DNA from: Pseudoscleropodium purum
Taxonomy: Eukaryota > Streptophyta > Bryopsida > Hypnales > Brachytheciaceae
Length of the DNA: 64,000 bases
NCBI GenBank assembly: GCA_963969395.1
Contig: OZ017796.1
Span: 808,501-872,500, forward strand
Direction: 5' to 3'
Shown here: positions 12,093 through 24,689 of the stretch, one piece after another
Position numbering within the stretch: position 1 is the first letter of the stretch
Layout: each line of letters begins with the position of its first letter
The notes under the pieces: generated by a model
What the model was told of the DNA's origin: nothing
What the model saw: the letters and a program-made list of their open reading frames with translations, nothing else
The model's database searches: none
Position numbers and translations under genes: made by a program

Positions 12093-13451
12093 CCAAATTT
12101 GTCATAAATATCAAATTCATGATTTATACAACAAAGAAGGAACAAATTTTTGAACATATGTTACAAATATATAGTAGGGTAGTCTTACATTATTATATAT
12201 GCAATGTGATATACAAGTGTATTATTGACATATTTTTATATTTGGGGGTTTACAACAACTTATAATCCAATGATTCTTGTACTATTTGACTTGATGCAAG
12301 ATTTTAAACACTTGTTGTCCAACTTGCACAAGTTCTCAAACTACATCCATTTCAAGTTATTTATTTATACATACTTTAAAAACCATTTTTGTAGCTAACT
12401 TTCAATTTTTTTTAAAATTTTTTTCAAAGTAAGTGTCTTGTCCCCATTATCAAAAGAATTCTAACCCATCAAAACATGAATATAACCATAAGGCTAGAAT
12501 TTTCTAATCCTCACAAAATATCAAATAGAGGCATTTTGGTTGTAATAGAATTGACAAAATCATTATTTATAAATCAATTGTTTCCTATGTTTGCAATGGT
12601 GGGAGATGAACCTTAATCTAGGAACAAGATGACTGAATATGATTAAATCACATACAACCACACCTTGTTGTCATTCCCCTCCCCAAACTAATACAAGTAC
12701 TAAATTAAAAATTCATATATATGCAATTTAAAGTTTAAAACAAACTATGGTCTAAAGAGAGGCCATGACTTTCAAGACTTCAAAATAGCTTCAATCCAAT
12801 ATCAATATAATAATCCATCAAGTGAATCGAGAATATGTGTGGGTCTTTTCTGAATTTTGTGACACTATGATTGACAGTGTTGAGTAGCAACAACTGTATG
12901 CATATCATTCTTTCTCTGCAATACAGAAAAAAAAAAAGACTCGAGTCTAGCACAAATCCATTAAAATTCTCTAACAAAAATTCAAATTATTCAGAGGACT
13001 AACATACACATGTGGCACCGTTACAGCAGCCCCAAACCTAAAAATGTACAGCACCTGCCTATTTTTTCCATTCAATCACAAGATTTACAAGAAAACCATA
13101 ACAAAACAAAATCAAATTGTCGAAGCTACTGAGACCTCTTTAATATCACCACCCCTCTCTACTACCATGTCCTCAATTCTCTCACCAACCTGAGCCACAA
13201 GACTTCTCCAGTTCAAAATCCCCTAGCCTCCACACACTATACATGCATCACATCACAAGAACTTGCATCTAAAAGTGATGACAAAGAGCTTGAGAATTGT
13301 GAAGAATTCTACACCACCTTCCTGACTCCTGCCACTCTACCAACTTTACATCAAGTGTCACAATTGTCACAATGTGAGCGTCTTTGGAAGTCCATCAATC
13401 CCCAAAGACAGTAAAATGAAAGAGGTTTGGGTGTATGCAGGTACCATGGAT
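12093..13451. other. AT-rich DNA downstream of receptor-kinase copy 1
   Basis: No gene seen. 12540-12970 resembles 35140-35560 and the last ~180 bases resemble 39780-39960, so this is the downstream flank shared by the two receptor-kinase copies. In copy 2 the two matching blocks are pushed about 4 kb apart by transposons. The conserved stretch just before 13452 probably contains the 3' untranslated region. Confidence 0.6.
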
Positions 13452-16400
13452 TCAACGAGCAGCTGGCCAGCTGGGAACACTGGTGTTATAAGCACCTGAA
13501 TCATAATCAGGTGAAGTCGATGTGTAACGCTGCTTCTGTCGGTGATGCTGGTGTTGGTGGTGAGTGTACGCTGCCCCGGTGTTGGCCTCGTCAATGGTAA
13601 GCGCGCTGCGAAGCTCATGGACAACCTCCGCCATGGAAGGCCTGTGAATGGACTTGGGCTCCACGCACATCATCGCCATGTCTGTCAATTTCCACACCGC
13701 CTCTTTGTCAGGATGGAAGACTTCAAGCTTGGGTCCAGGATCTTGTCCGTGTCGCCACCACTCTGGAGCGTCCTTCGCACCTGCAAGTCATCAGGTCCAC
13801 TCAGTGACAGTAACGTCGATTCTGTTAACGTGGCGTTTTGAGATGGACATTAATTTGCTTTCTGTGTCGACAGATGCGCAAGTTCATTTGCCAATTGTTA
13901 GAGCAGCATCTGCCATTAAGTAATCTTTTGTTAATTAGCTGTTCGGTATTCAATACCGTGTGAGATTAAAGGCCTTCCTAACGGCCATCCACCTGGACTA
14001 CCAGGTACCTTTTCTGACTGCTTAGTCTGGCCTTTCTGTAACACGTCTATTTATCAATGCATTAAGTTCTAGACCTATTTCTATACAAATTGCATTTCGT
14101 ACTGTACAACATTGGCACTGTGCACTGGTCAGCTAGGATTTCCCACCTCGGCTCCGTAATCGTTTCATTTCCGTAATTTCTTTGGGGTTCACAGCGACAT
14201 TTCAATGGAATTGCGTAAATTTAACGAAACTGACGTTCAAATTAGATAGGCAAGGAAGAGTAAAGGCCTGTGCATGAGGCGATTGATTTCATTCTCTCAT
14301 CCAGGCGGCTATTTAGCATACACAGGGAGATTATTCTTGTTTCTAAGACGGGAATATCGGGAGTTTTGTTATAGGAATGGGGGAATTCCGGGAAAACAAG
14401 AAAACAGGGAGAATCAGTGGCATTGATTTTCCAGGCTCGCAAAAGCGTGAACCGCGGGGGGCGATCTGGTAACCAGAGATAGTCGTCTCCCTGTGATTGC
14501 TCACTTGGTTGTGCATGAAAGCATCCATGGAAAAGGACGCCCTCTAGCCCACAATCATCGAGTTTATGTTCATGGGCTAATTGGGGCAAAGTTCTCTCCC
14601 GTCTAGCTCCCATTGCGAAGAGATCAAGTAATGCGGGTAAGGAGCGAGGTACCCAGTCACAGAGGGTCCAAGCAAAGTCGGATTGCGGTTCAGAAGTTGA
14701 AGGAAGCGGGACACGGCCTGTCAAGAGCTCCAGAAGCACAACGCCAAAGCTGTACACATCACTCTTGGACGTCAAGAAGTGAGTTGTCACATACCTGCAG
14801 ACAAGCAAGAGAACTCACAAAATTAGGATTCAAATCACCATGAATGATGCGGGATTGAGAGCAACGTATGCAAGTGAATCTGGACTGGATAATGACATTT
14901 TTAACGTTTAACCAACATCTGATCGTTCCAAATTTCATTTTTGGTACCTAATCTGCAGATTCCTACTGTAAAATCGTAAAAAGCATGTTATGTTCGTCCT
15001 ACAGAATTCTCCGGTTTCCAGTTGCTGATTCTAAGTTCTAATCGCAAACGATCATAATAGGCAAAAGTGTAGACTTCAAGAATGAGCCCTTTAAATTGAC
15101 CTGAAGTGAAGATATCTTTGTGCACTTCAAACTCATTCGCTGCCTACCTTCTAAATGAGATTCTTAGAGGGGATGTAAATGCAAGAAGAAAAGATTAGCG
15201 ATATGGATCAAATCCTCAACCAATCCAATCTGTCACATTCTCTTCCAAATTGGCATTCGAGTAATGGTGGCTCATATAAGGTGAGCTGATTACTCTGGGT
15301 CAATGTATCCTCGGCTGCCTTTGACGACGGTGACGGAGCCATCTTCCCCAGGGAACAATCTCGACAACCCAAAGTCGGACACTTTGGCCGCTTCTTTTGT
15401 GTTGGTGAGCAAGATATTGGAGCTCTTCACATCTCGGTGCACTATGCATGGATTGCACCCAGTGTGTAGGTACTCCAGTCCTGGAAGATTCAATTCACGA
15501 ACGCCCCACACTCAGTACCAAATTGACAACCCATCCTGACACGTGTTGTAAAACGTAGCTGCGTTAAAAATTGGAAGATTTCAGGTTAGAAACTGTCTTT
15601 AATGCCATCACACATGTCAATGTGTAATGCAATTATGTTTGCTAGAATACTTCAGGGGGTGGTTTTCGTCTAGTGCTGACAAAAGGATCTGATGATGCCC
15701 CAAACGAAGATTGTGAGTTTCCCTGAAAAACGCTGGACAAGAAATCCTACTCCTGGAGAACCAGAAGCAAGGGATCAGTGGATGAAAGTCGAACTTGGGT
15801 ACCTTGCGCTGCATTCAACGCCACATTGAGGCGTGCCTTGAAATCAAGCACTCCCAGATGTCCGGACGCTATTTGAGTACATTATAATTTGATGGAAAAG
15901 CGTCAGTTTTGAAGGAACGGAGGATACCGAAAATGAGAATATGTTGACAGGGTTGTGGAAGAAATTTGTGGAAGAACAAAACTTTGTGAGGGGTTGTGCT
16001 AGAATTGATCGTACCATTCAATCGGTCTCGTAGAGATCCCTGGGGTAAAAACTCGTAGACCAACATTTCGTTGTCCGTTTCATTGCAGAAGCCCAGCAAT
16101 GAAACCAAGTTTTTGTGATGAACTCTGGACAGCACATCTACTTGCCCTCCCACACCATGTCATTATCTCAGCCACATTGCAGAATTAATTTTCAATTCCC
16201 CCCAAGCTCCCCAGCCCCCACAACTTCCTTTGTGGCCAACAGTGGTCGCTCCGTATCTGCAGGAACTGAAAGGAAGGTAGCAAAGTGTCCAATAGAAAGA
16301 AAACTCACGTCCTTCAATCTTGAAAGGATAAGAACCGGTTTGTGAACCAAACATTAGTTGCCCCAAAGCTTTAAGACTAGTTTTAGTTCACGCACTTACA

Positions 16401-19400
16401 GTAAGTAGAGCTCAATATGTTCCATGTGACAGTAAGAGAAACCAAACCGCACCACCGCGGGAAAGCGAGTACAAAGAAAGATTTTCAAATAAGCGTGTCA
16501 GGTAGCTTGAAGGGATCAGGGAAGAGGTAGAGATTAAAATACCTCATTGAAGAACTCATTCGTTCCTTGGTTACTTTCTTGGTTGCCTGTGCCGCTGCCA
16601 AGGACCTTCACGGCAACCTCGAAGCCATTCGGAAGCTTTCCGTAATAGACAGATCCAAACCCTCCTTTGCCAATCTCTCTATTGAAGTTTTCTGTTGCTC
16701 TAGTAAGTTCTGCCACCGAGAAGGATCTTGCACCTCCAGCATTAGGAGCTCGACCTGTTGCTGATTCTACAGCAGGAGCCTTGTCTGCGGCAGAAACATT
16801 GTTTCTGGACCGACGTTTTTTGCAAACACAGCAGTAAATAATGAAGATTGCCGAAACAGTAACTGCTACTGCACCTCCAATAGCAGGACCAACAATGACC
16901 CAAATATTGGTCTTTTGAGGATCTCTGTCACTGCCTTGTGACCAAACGAGTGTATTTCCAGGCTGATACCTTCACACATGTGGAAACAAACTCAAACATT
17001 AATGAGTGCCCAGTCAATTGAGCACCTTTGCAAGAACAGTTCCAAAAACGAGTGTACTGCAAATTCAGATGAGAGAAGTAAGATCATCTTACTTGAAGGT
17101 CAGTCCATTTCTGTTAAGGGCTGAAGGATTAACACCCGTGAAACGATTGTTCTGCACGTAGCTGTTTCATTAACAAAATCAGTGAGTCGGTCGTGTGATA
17201 GTCACAATGTGAGTGGACATTGCATCAGCTGCACATATAAATCGGAAAAGACTACAGTTTCTGCAGATTGGTTTTGAGTGTTACGTGCAGTTCTGTCAGA
17301 GATTTTAGATTTCCTAACCACTCCGGTAGTGACCCATTTAAATTGTTGTCCTGCAGATCCCTGAATTCAGAGAAAATGGTAGTCAGAATAGGCCCTCACG
17401 ATGATTTTAGACCCACGACAGGTTGCAGAACTACTAAATTAGTAGCGGATAACATCGATGGCTCATGGTTAAGGTCAACGATGCTACGATCACAAAACTT
17501 ACAGTATTCGAAGATTAGTCAAAGGACTCAAGTCGGGCAACTCCCCTTCCAAATTGTTGCCAGAAAGATCTCTGCACATTGCAAGAAAATATACTGCATA
17601 AAAATTCAAGAGCCGATTGTGAAATTAGCAGAGAAGAGGGTCCTCTTAGCAAAGTGTAACGACAACTCTTGTTACAACATTTTTAGCGAGTGTGCGTGAC
17701 TAATGTAGCTTGAATTGCCGTAGATTGGATTTCCGAGTATATGAGGGATGAAGTACGTACAAGGCGATGAGCGTGTGAAGCTTGGCAAATACAGCAGGTA
17801 TAGTCCCTGCCAAATTGTAGTTGGAGAGGTCCCTGCGCAGGTGCAGACAAAGCTCAAGTGATCACCTCAGTCTTAAATTAAAAAAATTCATAAGTTGTCC
17901 AGTTTTCGATAGAGCTGAGAATGTTGTAACCACATCAGAACAAAATAAATTTTGTCCTTGTAAGAGATCAGCACTATCCATGTTTTCCAGAGATGAAAGA
18001 CCATATTTGCCAGACGAATTTCATATGTACGCCATCCGGGGTATGAAATCATCAGGCTGACAAAACAAATAAAGAGAAGGAAATGCCTTTTGTGAAGACA
18101 ACGAGTTGCTAACATATACTCACATTGATTCGATAGTTGGAGGGTCGGCTGTAGAGCAATTCACCCAAGTATGAGGAACAGGGATACACGGATCACCAGT
18201 CCACTCTCCAAGGCCCAAACTTGACTTGATGCCATCAATGGCTAGTGCTGCACTTGAGTCTCACAAGCGATTAGTGCCACTTCCATTTCAAAAGAAGTCA
18301 ATGCAACAATCTCAAAGGTCCCACTTCAGTCTGATGGGCCCATTTTGAAAAATAGTCCAGTGAATTCGCGGTGATATACTAGTTATCTGTTCATTGAAAA
18401 TGAATTGAAGCAGAAAAGCGCAGACCTCAGCACTTACCATCCACGTCAAGAGTCTTCGAACGCGAGTTGTCCTCGAGATATTCGAAAAACTCAGCCGCAT
18501 TTAATATAGGGCCATAGATAGAATAGGAAGTAGGAATAAAGTCTACAGTCTCATAATAAATACTCGTGAAATTTATTGGATTAAACCACCAACCAGTGGC
18601 ATCGCCCCCGATTGCCAAGCTGTCGTTGAAGGGGTTCACCAGAACTTCCCCTCCCGAACTGATATTCACCGTGAATATTCTTGAGGTTGCATTTACTGCA
18701 GGATTCAATTCGGCAAAGTGCAAAAACAGGAATCCCTTATCCCCCGAACGACGAGGCAGCGTTAAAGTCATGCGGGAACTTGAAGCTAATGCAGATTGAA
18801 GAACCATCAGTGGCACTTGAGCATACTCAGGGTTGCCACCTGCGTAAAGTAAGGGCCTCGTTGTGTTCAGGACTTGAAGTGGAGTTGTGGAGGACAGTAT
18901 GGATGACTGTCTCTCATTAACTGAAGTCCAGTGTTGATCGTAAATGTCATGGGGATACCTGTGCAATGGTTTCAGTAATGAGCGTTAGAATCCAAATTTC
19001 ATGAGAGGTAGTTTCACTCACAAAATGAAAATCAAACAAATTTAATAAGGCACAAGAATGCAGATACACCCACCCACCTTGGAGTGTCGCTAGATCCGAA
19101 ACTGTATCTCCTCCGCGTATTAGCCACGAACCCCTTGGACAGATAATAGTCTTTCATGGCGGGGTAGGGAATTACAAGGCGTACCGAGATGCATGGTAGA
19201 AATGTAAGGGTCGGCGTTGGTCTGGTCTCTCAGCAAGCAAAGGAACGTGGTGTTCCCTTTTGCCATGTACGTTGTCTCATAGTAATATCCAGTGGTTAGA
19301 GAACTGGTGACATTCGCAACCTTTAGTCCATCTATGGTCATCTGGAACGTTGGCGCAGAGTTCCCACCATCGTAGACTCCGTAATAGAATTCCGTTCTCA

Positions 19401-20480
19401 GCATGTACGTGGATTGAGGTTCCACTGGCAGCTTGTAACAGTACTTCGGAAAACGAGTATCATTGAAGTATCTGAGGGTGTTGAGTTGACGAAATCCATC
19501 CCAAGTAGGCACGTTTGAAGAGGACTCTCCAGTACTGATGTAACTAGTATCCTCATACCATGTTAAGTTTGTGTTGCGGTCAGTACTATTGAGTGAGGCA
19601 CCGCAGTCGATGTTGAGAGATATCCCTGCCAAATCAAAGTAAGTTTAGCAATATGAGAGATCTATGGTGATTACACATGCTCATTAGATCCAGATGATTT
19701 CTTCTTCCAGTGACAACTAGAAATCCAGCAGCTACTCCAAACAAGATACACATGCTTCAAGTTTAACCCGCAAAGGACCTGAAGGAAATTCATATTGGCC
19801 CCTCGCGGGACAAAATGGATTTCTGGCAGGCTCCTAGGTCTCAATTTCCGTCCAGATTTTCCTAAAACTTTTTCTTGGGATATTTAGAAAAATGGATTAG
19901 CTTTCTAGGAATATAACATTTATTTCAATCGTTGATTGGGAGCAAAAGTTATGCCATCCTGAGCACAATTTTCTTTTGCCAGGCAACAAAAGAAATTCAA
20001 AAGAACTTGAAATATAAATTTTGATAATATGTCAGTTTCTTGTGTTTCATGTTTGCCCACACCAACCAAGGCAGTGAGGACACCTAGCGACTAAGCCACA
20101 ACTGATGCGGGTGGAGCCTTACAAGGCTCAACAGTTTATAGATTTCTCCATCAGTCTTCATGACGATCGGAGACTCAGAAACTGAAAAACAAGGAACATA
20201 ACGCATGAGGCTCACAGAGAAGTTGTACAAATCTACTAACACGTTCACTACTTTTCTGGTATAAGTGTTTAACCATCTTAGTTTGTGACTGCTTTTCTGG
20301 TATGGGTGTTTAACGATCTTAGTTTGTGATAACTTGAGATACAAGAGCAAGCAACAAGATTGAGAGATTGAGAGATTGGATTCACGGACCTGGATCAGCC
20401 TGCGACCACACTCCGGAAGCGTTGAGGATGCAAACCAAAGCGACGACAGTAACCAGCCTCATCTCCAGCAGCTTGCCCAT
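13452..20480 (-). pseudogene. Malectin-like LRR receptor kinase, copy 1, disrupted
   Basis: Same 14-exon layout as the intact copy at 39967-46495: 20480-20390 (signal peptide), 19625-19078 and 18958-18438 (malectin-like), 18247-18124 (with WTGDPC), 17832-17761, 17571-17503, 17360-17289 and 17161-17093 (LRRs), 16969-16543 (membrane segment, P-loop), 16141-16015, 15868-15803, 15480-15294 (HRD, DFG), 14794-14653 and 13780-13452. Four lesions show against copy 2. There is a 4-bp insertion creating ATGCAT near 19190, which shifts the frame in the malectin-like region. The donor after 17289 is GCACGT instead of GTAAGT. The acceptor before 16141 is AA instead of AG. One G is lost near 13717, shifting the last kinase exon. 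A truncated, mis-spliced transcript is possible; a full receptor is not. Confidence 0.9.
20250..20330. repeat. Short tandem duplication in intron 1 of copy 1
   Basis: A block of about 40 bp (CTTTTCTGGTAT.. through CTTAGTTTGTGA) occurs twice in a row. The intact copy has a single shorter version near 46330, so the duplication followed the split of the two genes. Confidence 0.7.
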
Positions 20481-22965
20481 TGTACAGCCACACCAAAGTC
20501 TTCTCAAATCCTGATGAAAGAGAAGCATGGTTTGGCAGAAACTCTTGCGTACCATAGCTTCTGTCGGCACAAAGACAACTCAGTCGGAGGTGCTTCAAAG
20601 GAAAACCAGAAGTCCGGGAGAATCTCGATCAAGAAGAAACTGTACGTCGCAGATTCTCTGCGTCACCCAATTTTTCCTGCCTTACTCTTTCTTCCTGTCT
20701 TACCCAATTTTTCAAACACCAATGATCTTCCAGGGAATCCAGGCCACGAGCTTTTGCTGTTACCACAGATGGGCCACAACTCCACAAATCAACAGGATCG
20801 GAGATGCATCATTTTCTCACAGAATATGTTCGTTCTGGATATCTGTGGCATGACCTGAGAAGTCCCTCTGCAACCCCACATATAATAATCAGTTGTAACC
20901 AGATATAAGAATTTGGCTTGACTTATTTTGCAATTTGCATCGTGGCATGTAAACTGTCGGTATGAAAATTGTAATCTATTCGACGCGTATTCAATGTGAG
21001 CTGTGCATAACGGCAACCAACCAGAGTGACTACCATGTGAGTCTAGGATCTGGAAGCCTATGAGCTTAGGAATCTAGGCATCATTTATAGTTGACTTGTC
21101 GGGTTTCTATATAATTGTAGCATGCCTTTCATGGTTATCTAGGTATGTATGTTATAGGGCATCTTTAGGGGTTATAGACATTTATATTGTAGGTACTTTC
21201 CATGGATATAAAGAATCTAAGTTAATATTAGGTAGTATGTTATAAACACCTTCAATAGTTGTAGGATATTTACTTACACCTAGGTTTAAGGCTTGTAGGC
21301 TTGTATTTCTAAGCTCACATGTTAGCATCTTTGCAATCCAAAATCATCATAACATTGTTTACCAATGAAGCAAGGGTCTATTTTGCATCCTTGAAAAAGG
21401 AAACTCTACTATGAACAAAAATGTTTTATATGTCTCTTTGGCCAACCCCAATTTTTGCATTAATTCCTAAAGTTCCTTCATATTTAGAGGCCCAAAATTG
21501 CTTCAAAATACGAATTTTCAAAGCAAGAAATCTACTTCTATATTTATTTTTCAACAAATCCAACTACAAGATCTTTTGGTTAATTTGTTCAAGTACATCA
21601 ACCCAAAATTTTAGAGTAAATATTCCCACCAATTGCAAGTTCAATGTGCCTAATCTTCAAAATGTTAGCATTTCTAGCCCTTCCAAAAGGTGAAGTTTTG
21701 TCTTTCAATATTTTTAGAAAAATCTTGTATGTCATATAATTTTTGCATTTTAGTCATTAAGTTGAAAAAAACTTGGAAATATATTTATGAAAAAACTTAA
21801 CCAAAAAACTTTTATATTCATTTTTAAAAAGCTTATAAAGTGGAAGGTGTTATTGTATGAAAGATAAAACTAATATACTAATAATTTTTGGAAGTATTTG
21901 AGAATTATTATCCCAATGTTGAGAATTTTTTAGTAAAAAATTAATATCTTAAATTTTTTTTATTCAAAATTTTTCAAAATTCAAAGCAACAGACAACTTC
22001 ATATGTTTTTTCTACCTTCATTGTTACAAAATAAAACTCTTCATAACTTTTACCTCATTATTCAAAATTCAATAGTTCAAATGTTTTGAATAGGTATAAA
22101 TCTATAAAAATTCTCAAATTTGAGTAATATATTCTTAGAATATATTTTTTATTTCCCAGTTTACTATTGAAATAAAAAATCCTTGTAACTTTTGTAATGT
22201 TTATTGGAATAACATGAAACAAATTCAAGCTTCATATGTAAATTTTGATGAGTAGCATCTAACTTACAAGGTTCATGCAAAAACTCCAAATTGATGAAGC
22301 CAGTAGATCTTGCCCAAGTTCTCAAAAAGCCCAAAGTGTTCTCCTAGGTCAAAAAAATATAGTAACTATTTCTACTTTTAATTCCTAAAAGATCAAAGAA
22401 TGTTTTTCACAACATAAAAATTTTGTGTAGCTCACTAAGAATAGAAATAGTCATTGTATTTTTTGAATTTTTTTTGGATGTAGGGACAAGGAGTACTTTG
22501 CCAAATCTACCTTAATTTTTTTTCATTTGAATTTGTCTATAAGAAGTTATTGGGAAAAATATTGTTTTTGATGGATGGAGGGCAATATTGATAGGGATAT
22601 TTACACTAGAGCAAAATTTGCAATATTATACCCAATTGACCAAGTTTTTGGCCCAGTTTAGCCCAGGCACTTCATTGTCAAATGTATATGTGTTAGTGTC
22701 TAAAGAAGTGGTGGCACAAGATGGTTGTTTTGTTACTTCACTTGATTAAGTTGGAAATTTAAAAGGCACACATAGATGCAAAAATGTGCCTAGGGAGGGG
22801 ATGGGAGGGGGGGGAGAAGGGGGCTTATACTTAAAGTATTCAAACACCCAAATGAATATTGTCAAACCTTATGGTTTTAATAAGCATTCTTGAATTGCTT
22901 TTAGTTCCTCTAAGACGAGCTTCTAGTTACATGAGCTCATAGTCATTTGAGTACTTGACAAAATC
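20481..22965. other. Upstream flank of copy 1 and AT-rich spacer
   Basis: 20481-21020 resembles the region upstream of the intact copy and should contain the former promoter and leader. 21020-22960 is AT-rich with no gene. A G-rich run lies near 22794-22822. The last five bases, aaatc, are the left target duplication of the copia element. Confidence 0.55.
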
Positions 22966-23159
22966 TGTTGAAATAATGGTTCCATTTGTTATTGTAGATA
23001 TTACTGTAAATACTACAATAGCCTTTATTCATTCATTATAGTTAATTCAAACTCATTCACTTTTTATCCAATGTTGTGTATAAAATCAATTACTTCTTAA
23101 TAAAGCTTGTAAGCTTGATTATTATCTAGTTTGTTTAAGTCTATCTAGTGTTTCCAACA
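22966..23159 (+). repeat. 5' LTR of the copia element
   Basis: Starts TGTTGAAATAATGG and ends TTTCCAACA. The last ~40 bases are identical to the end of the 3' LTR. Confidence 0.93.
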
Positions 23160-23173
23160 TGGTATTACAACAC
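23160..23173 (+). other. Degenerate primer-binding site
   Basis: TGGTATTACAACAC follows the 5' LTR directly. It resembles TGGTATCAGAGC, the initiator-tRNA-Met primer site typical of plant copia elements, with several changes. Confidence 0.6.
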
Positions 23174-24138
23174 AAGTTGTAGAAGTCTAGAGCATTAAGT
23201 AGACAATCAAATAGATGAAAGATACATGATTATAACATTAGTTAGAAGAGAGAAGTCAAAATTAGTTGAGCCTTGCTCCTATGCTGCGTGCACAATCTGA
23301 AAGTACGGAAAGATAGAAAATGGCAAAAAACTTGAGCATAACAATTAGAGAAGGAGACAAGTTAAAGGAAATGACTAATTATTACGTGTAGGTTCTCAAA
23401 ATGAGAGCCATTCTCAAGGTAGAGAGGGTCAATAGTCAATTACAACAATAGAACAGAGTCACACCGTATTCCCAATTACCATCAATGAAGAACTACATAC
23501 TAAAGCTCAGCTATGAAGGAAGAAGGTCTTGGCATATAGATTTATTATACTATGTATCTCTAACGATCTTGTAGATCTTATTGCATAATACTCCAATCCA
23601 AGACTAGCATGAAAAGCGTTCAAGGATCATTCTCAATCTAGGGACCAATTGCAAATCCTCACATTAATGAATCAATTACAATCACTCAAGATAAATGAAG
23701 GAGGATTAGTTGAAGAATTCATCAAGAAAAAAAGTAAGCTCAAGAACAAGTTCAGTGGCATAGGCAAGAAGATCTCAAATTGTAATATGAATCAAATTAT
23801 CTTGAATGGGTTACCTTGATCCTAAGAGAGTACTATTCAAACTCTCATCCATCTCAATGCAATGATGACTTTTGAACAACCTAATGCAAGCTTGATGTTT
23901 GAGTCCCATCACATGGAGCATCAAAACCAACAGCTTGGAGACATGAAAGTATTGGCATCTAGCTTTAGTCAACAAGCATCTTCACACACCTCAGCAAATC
24001 GGGGGCACGGAAGATGGCCTCAACTATGTCGAGGATGAAGTTCTCCTATATAAGAAAGTTATCTTGGGTGGGGCTACCTAGGATCATATCGTTGTATTGA
24101 CCATATCAACAACAACTAGATATATTGATATGCTACAA

Positions 24139-24195
24139 CTACAAAAGAATGGACACTACGCAAGAAATTGCCAATCATCACCAAATCCACAATTG
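24139..24195 (+). pseudogene. Gag zinc-knuckle remnant
   Basis: In one frame the sequence reads NGHYARNCQ, the second half of a retroviral-type CCHC knuckle (C-x2-C-x4-H-x4-C). The second cysteine is replaced and a frame change lies within the motif, so it is not functional. Confidence 0.6.
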
Positions 24196-24689
24196 GTCCG
24201 AGAGGCAATGGCACCATGAGGTTTGAGTTTTGTAAACTCAACTAAATTTTTTGAATCTCAAATTGCTCAACAATATCATGACCTCTACTATCATTGGGGA
24301 CAAGGACCATGGTATCTAGACAGTGGGGTATATAGGCTTATGACAATAGACAATAGATTATAATAAGCTAGATCATAATTCTAGTTCATCAAGAGTGCAA
24401 ATTAGCGAGATTAGAACTAGAGGTGGAGAACCTCATGCTATAGAAGGCTCTTGTACAACCATTGTGAGTACCAAATCGGATGCAATAAAACTCAAGGAAG
24501 TTTAGCAGTACTTAGTATGATGAAAATCTTGTATCAATTGTTGTTTTTGTTGATGCTGGTCATCATGCTATATTCTCAAAGCAATATTGTTGGATTGTGA
24601 ATACTAATAATCATATTGTGGCATCCAAACAATGCAATTCTCTAAATGGCCTTTATTCATTTAAGCGGATAGCTCATGCATTAGTTGTT

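Noticed and set aside
14242..14808. 188-codon minus-strand frame as a separate protein
   Set aside because: It is a kinase exon read through its donor into the intron; copy 2 shows the same structure.
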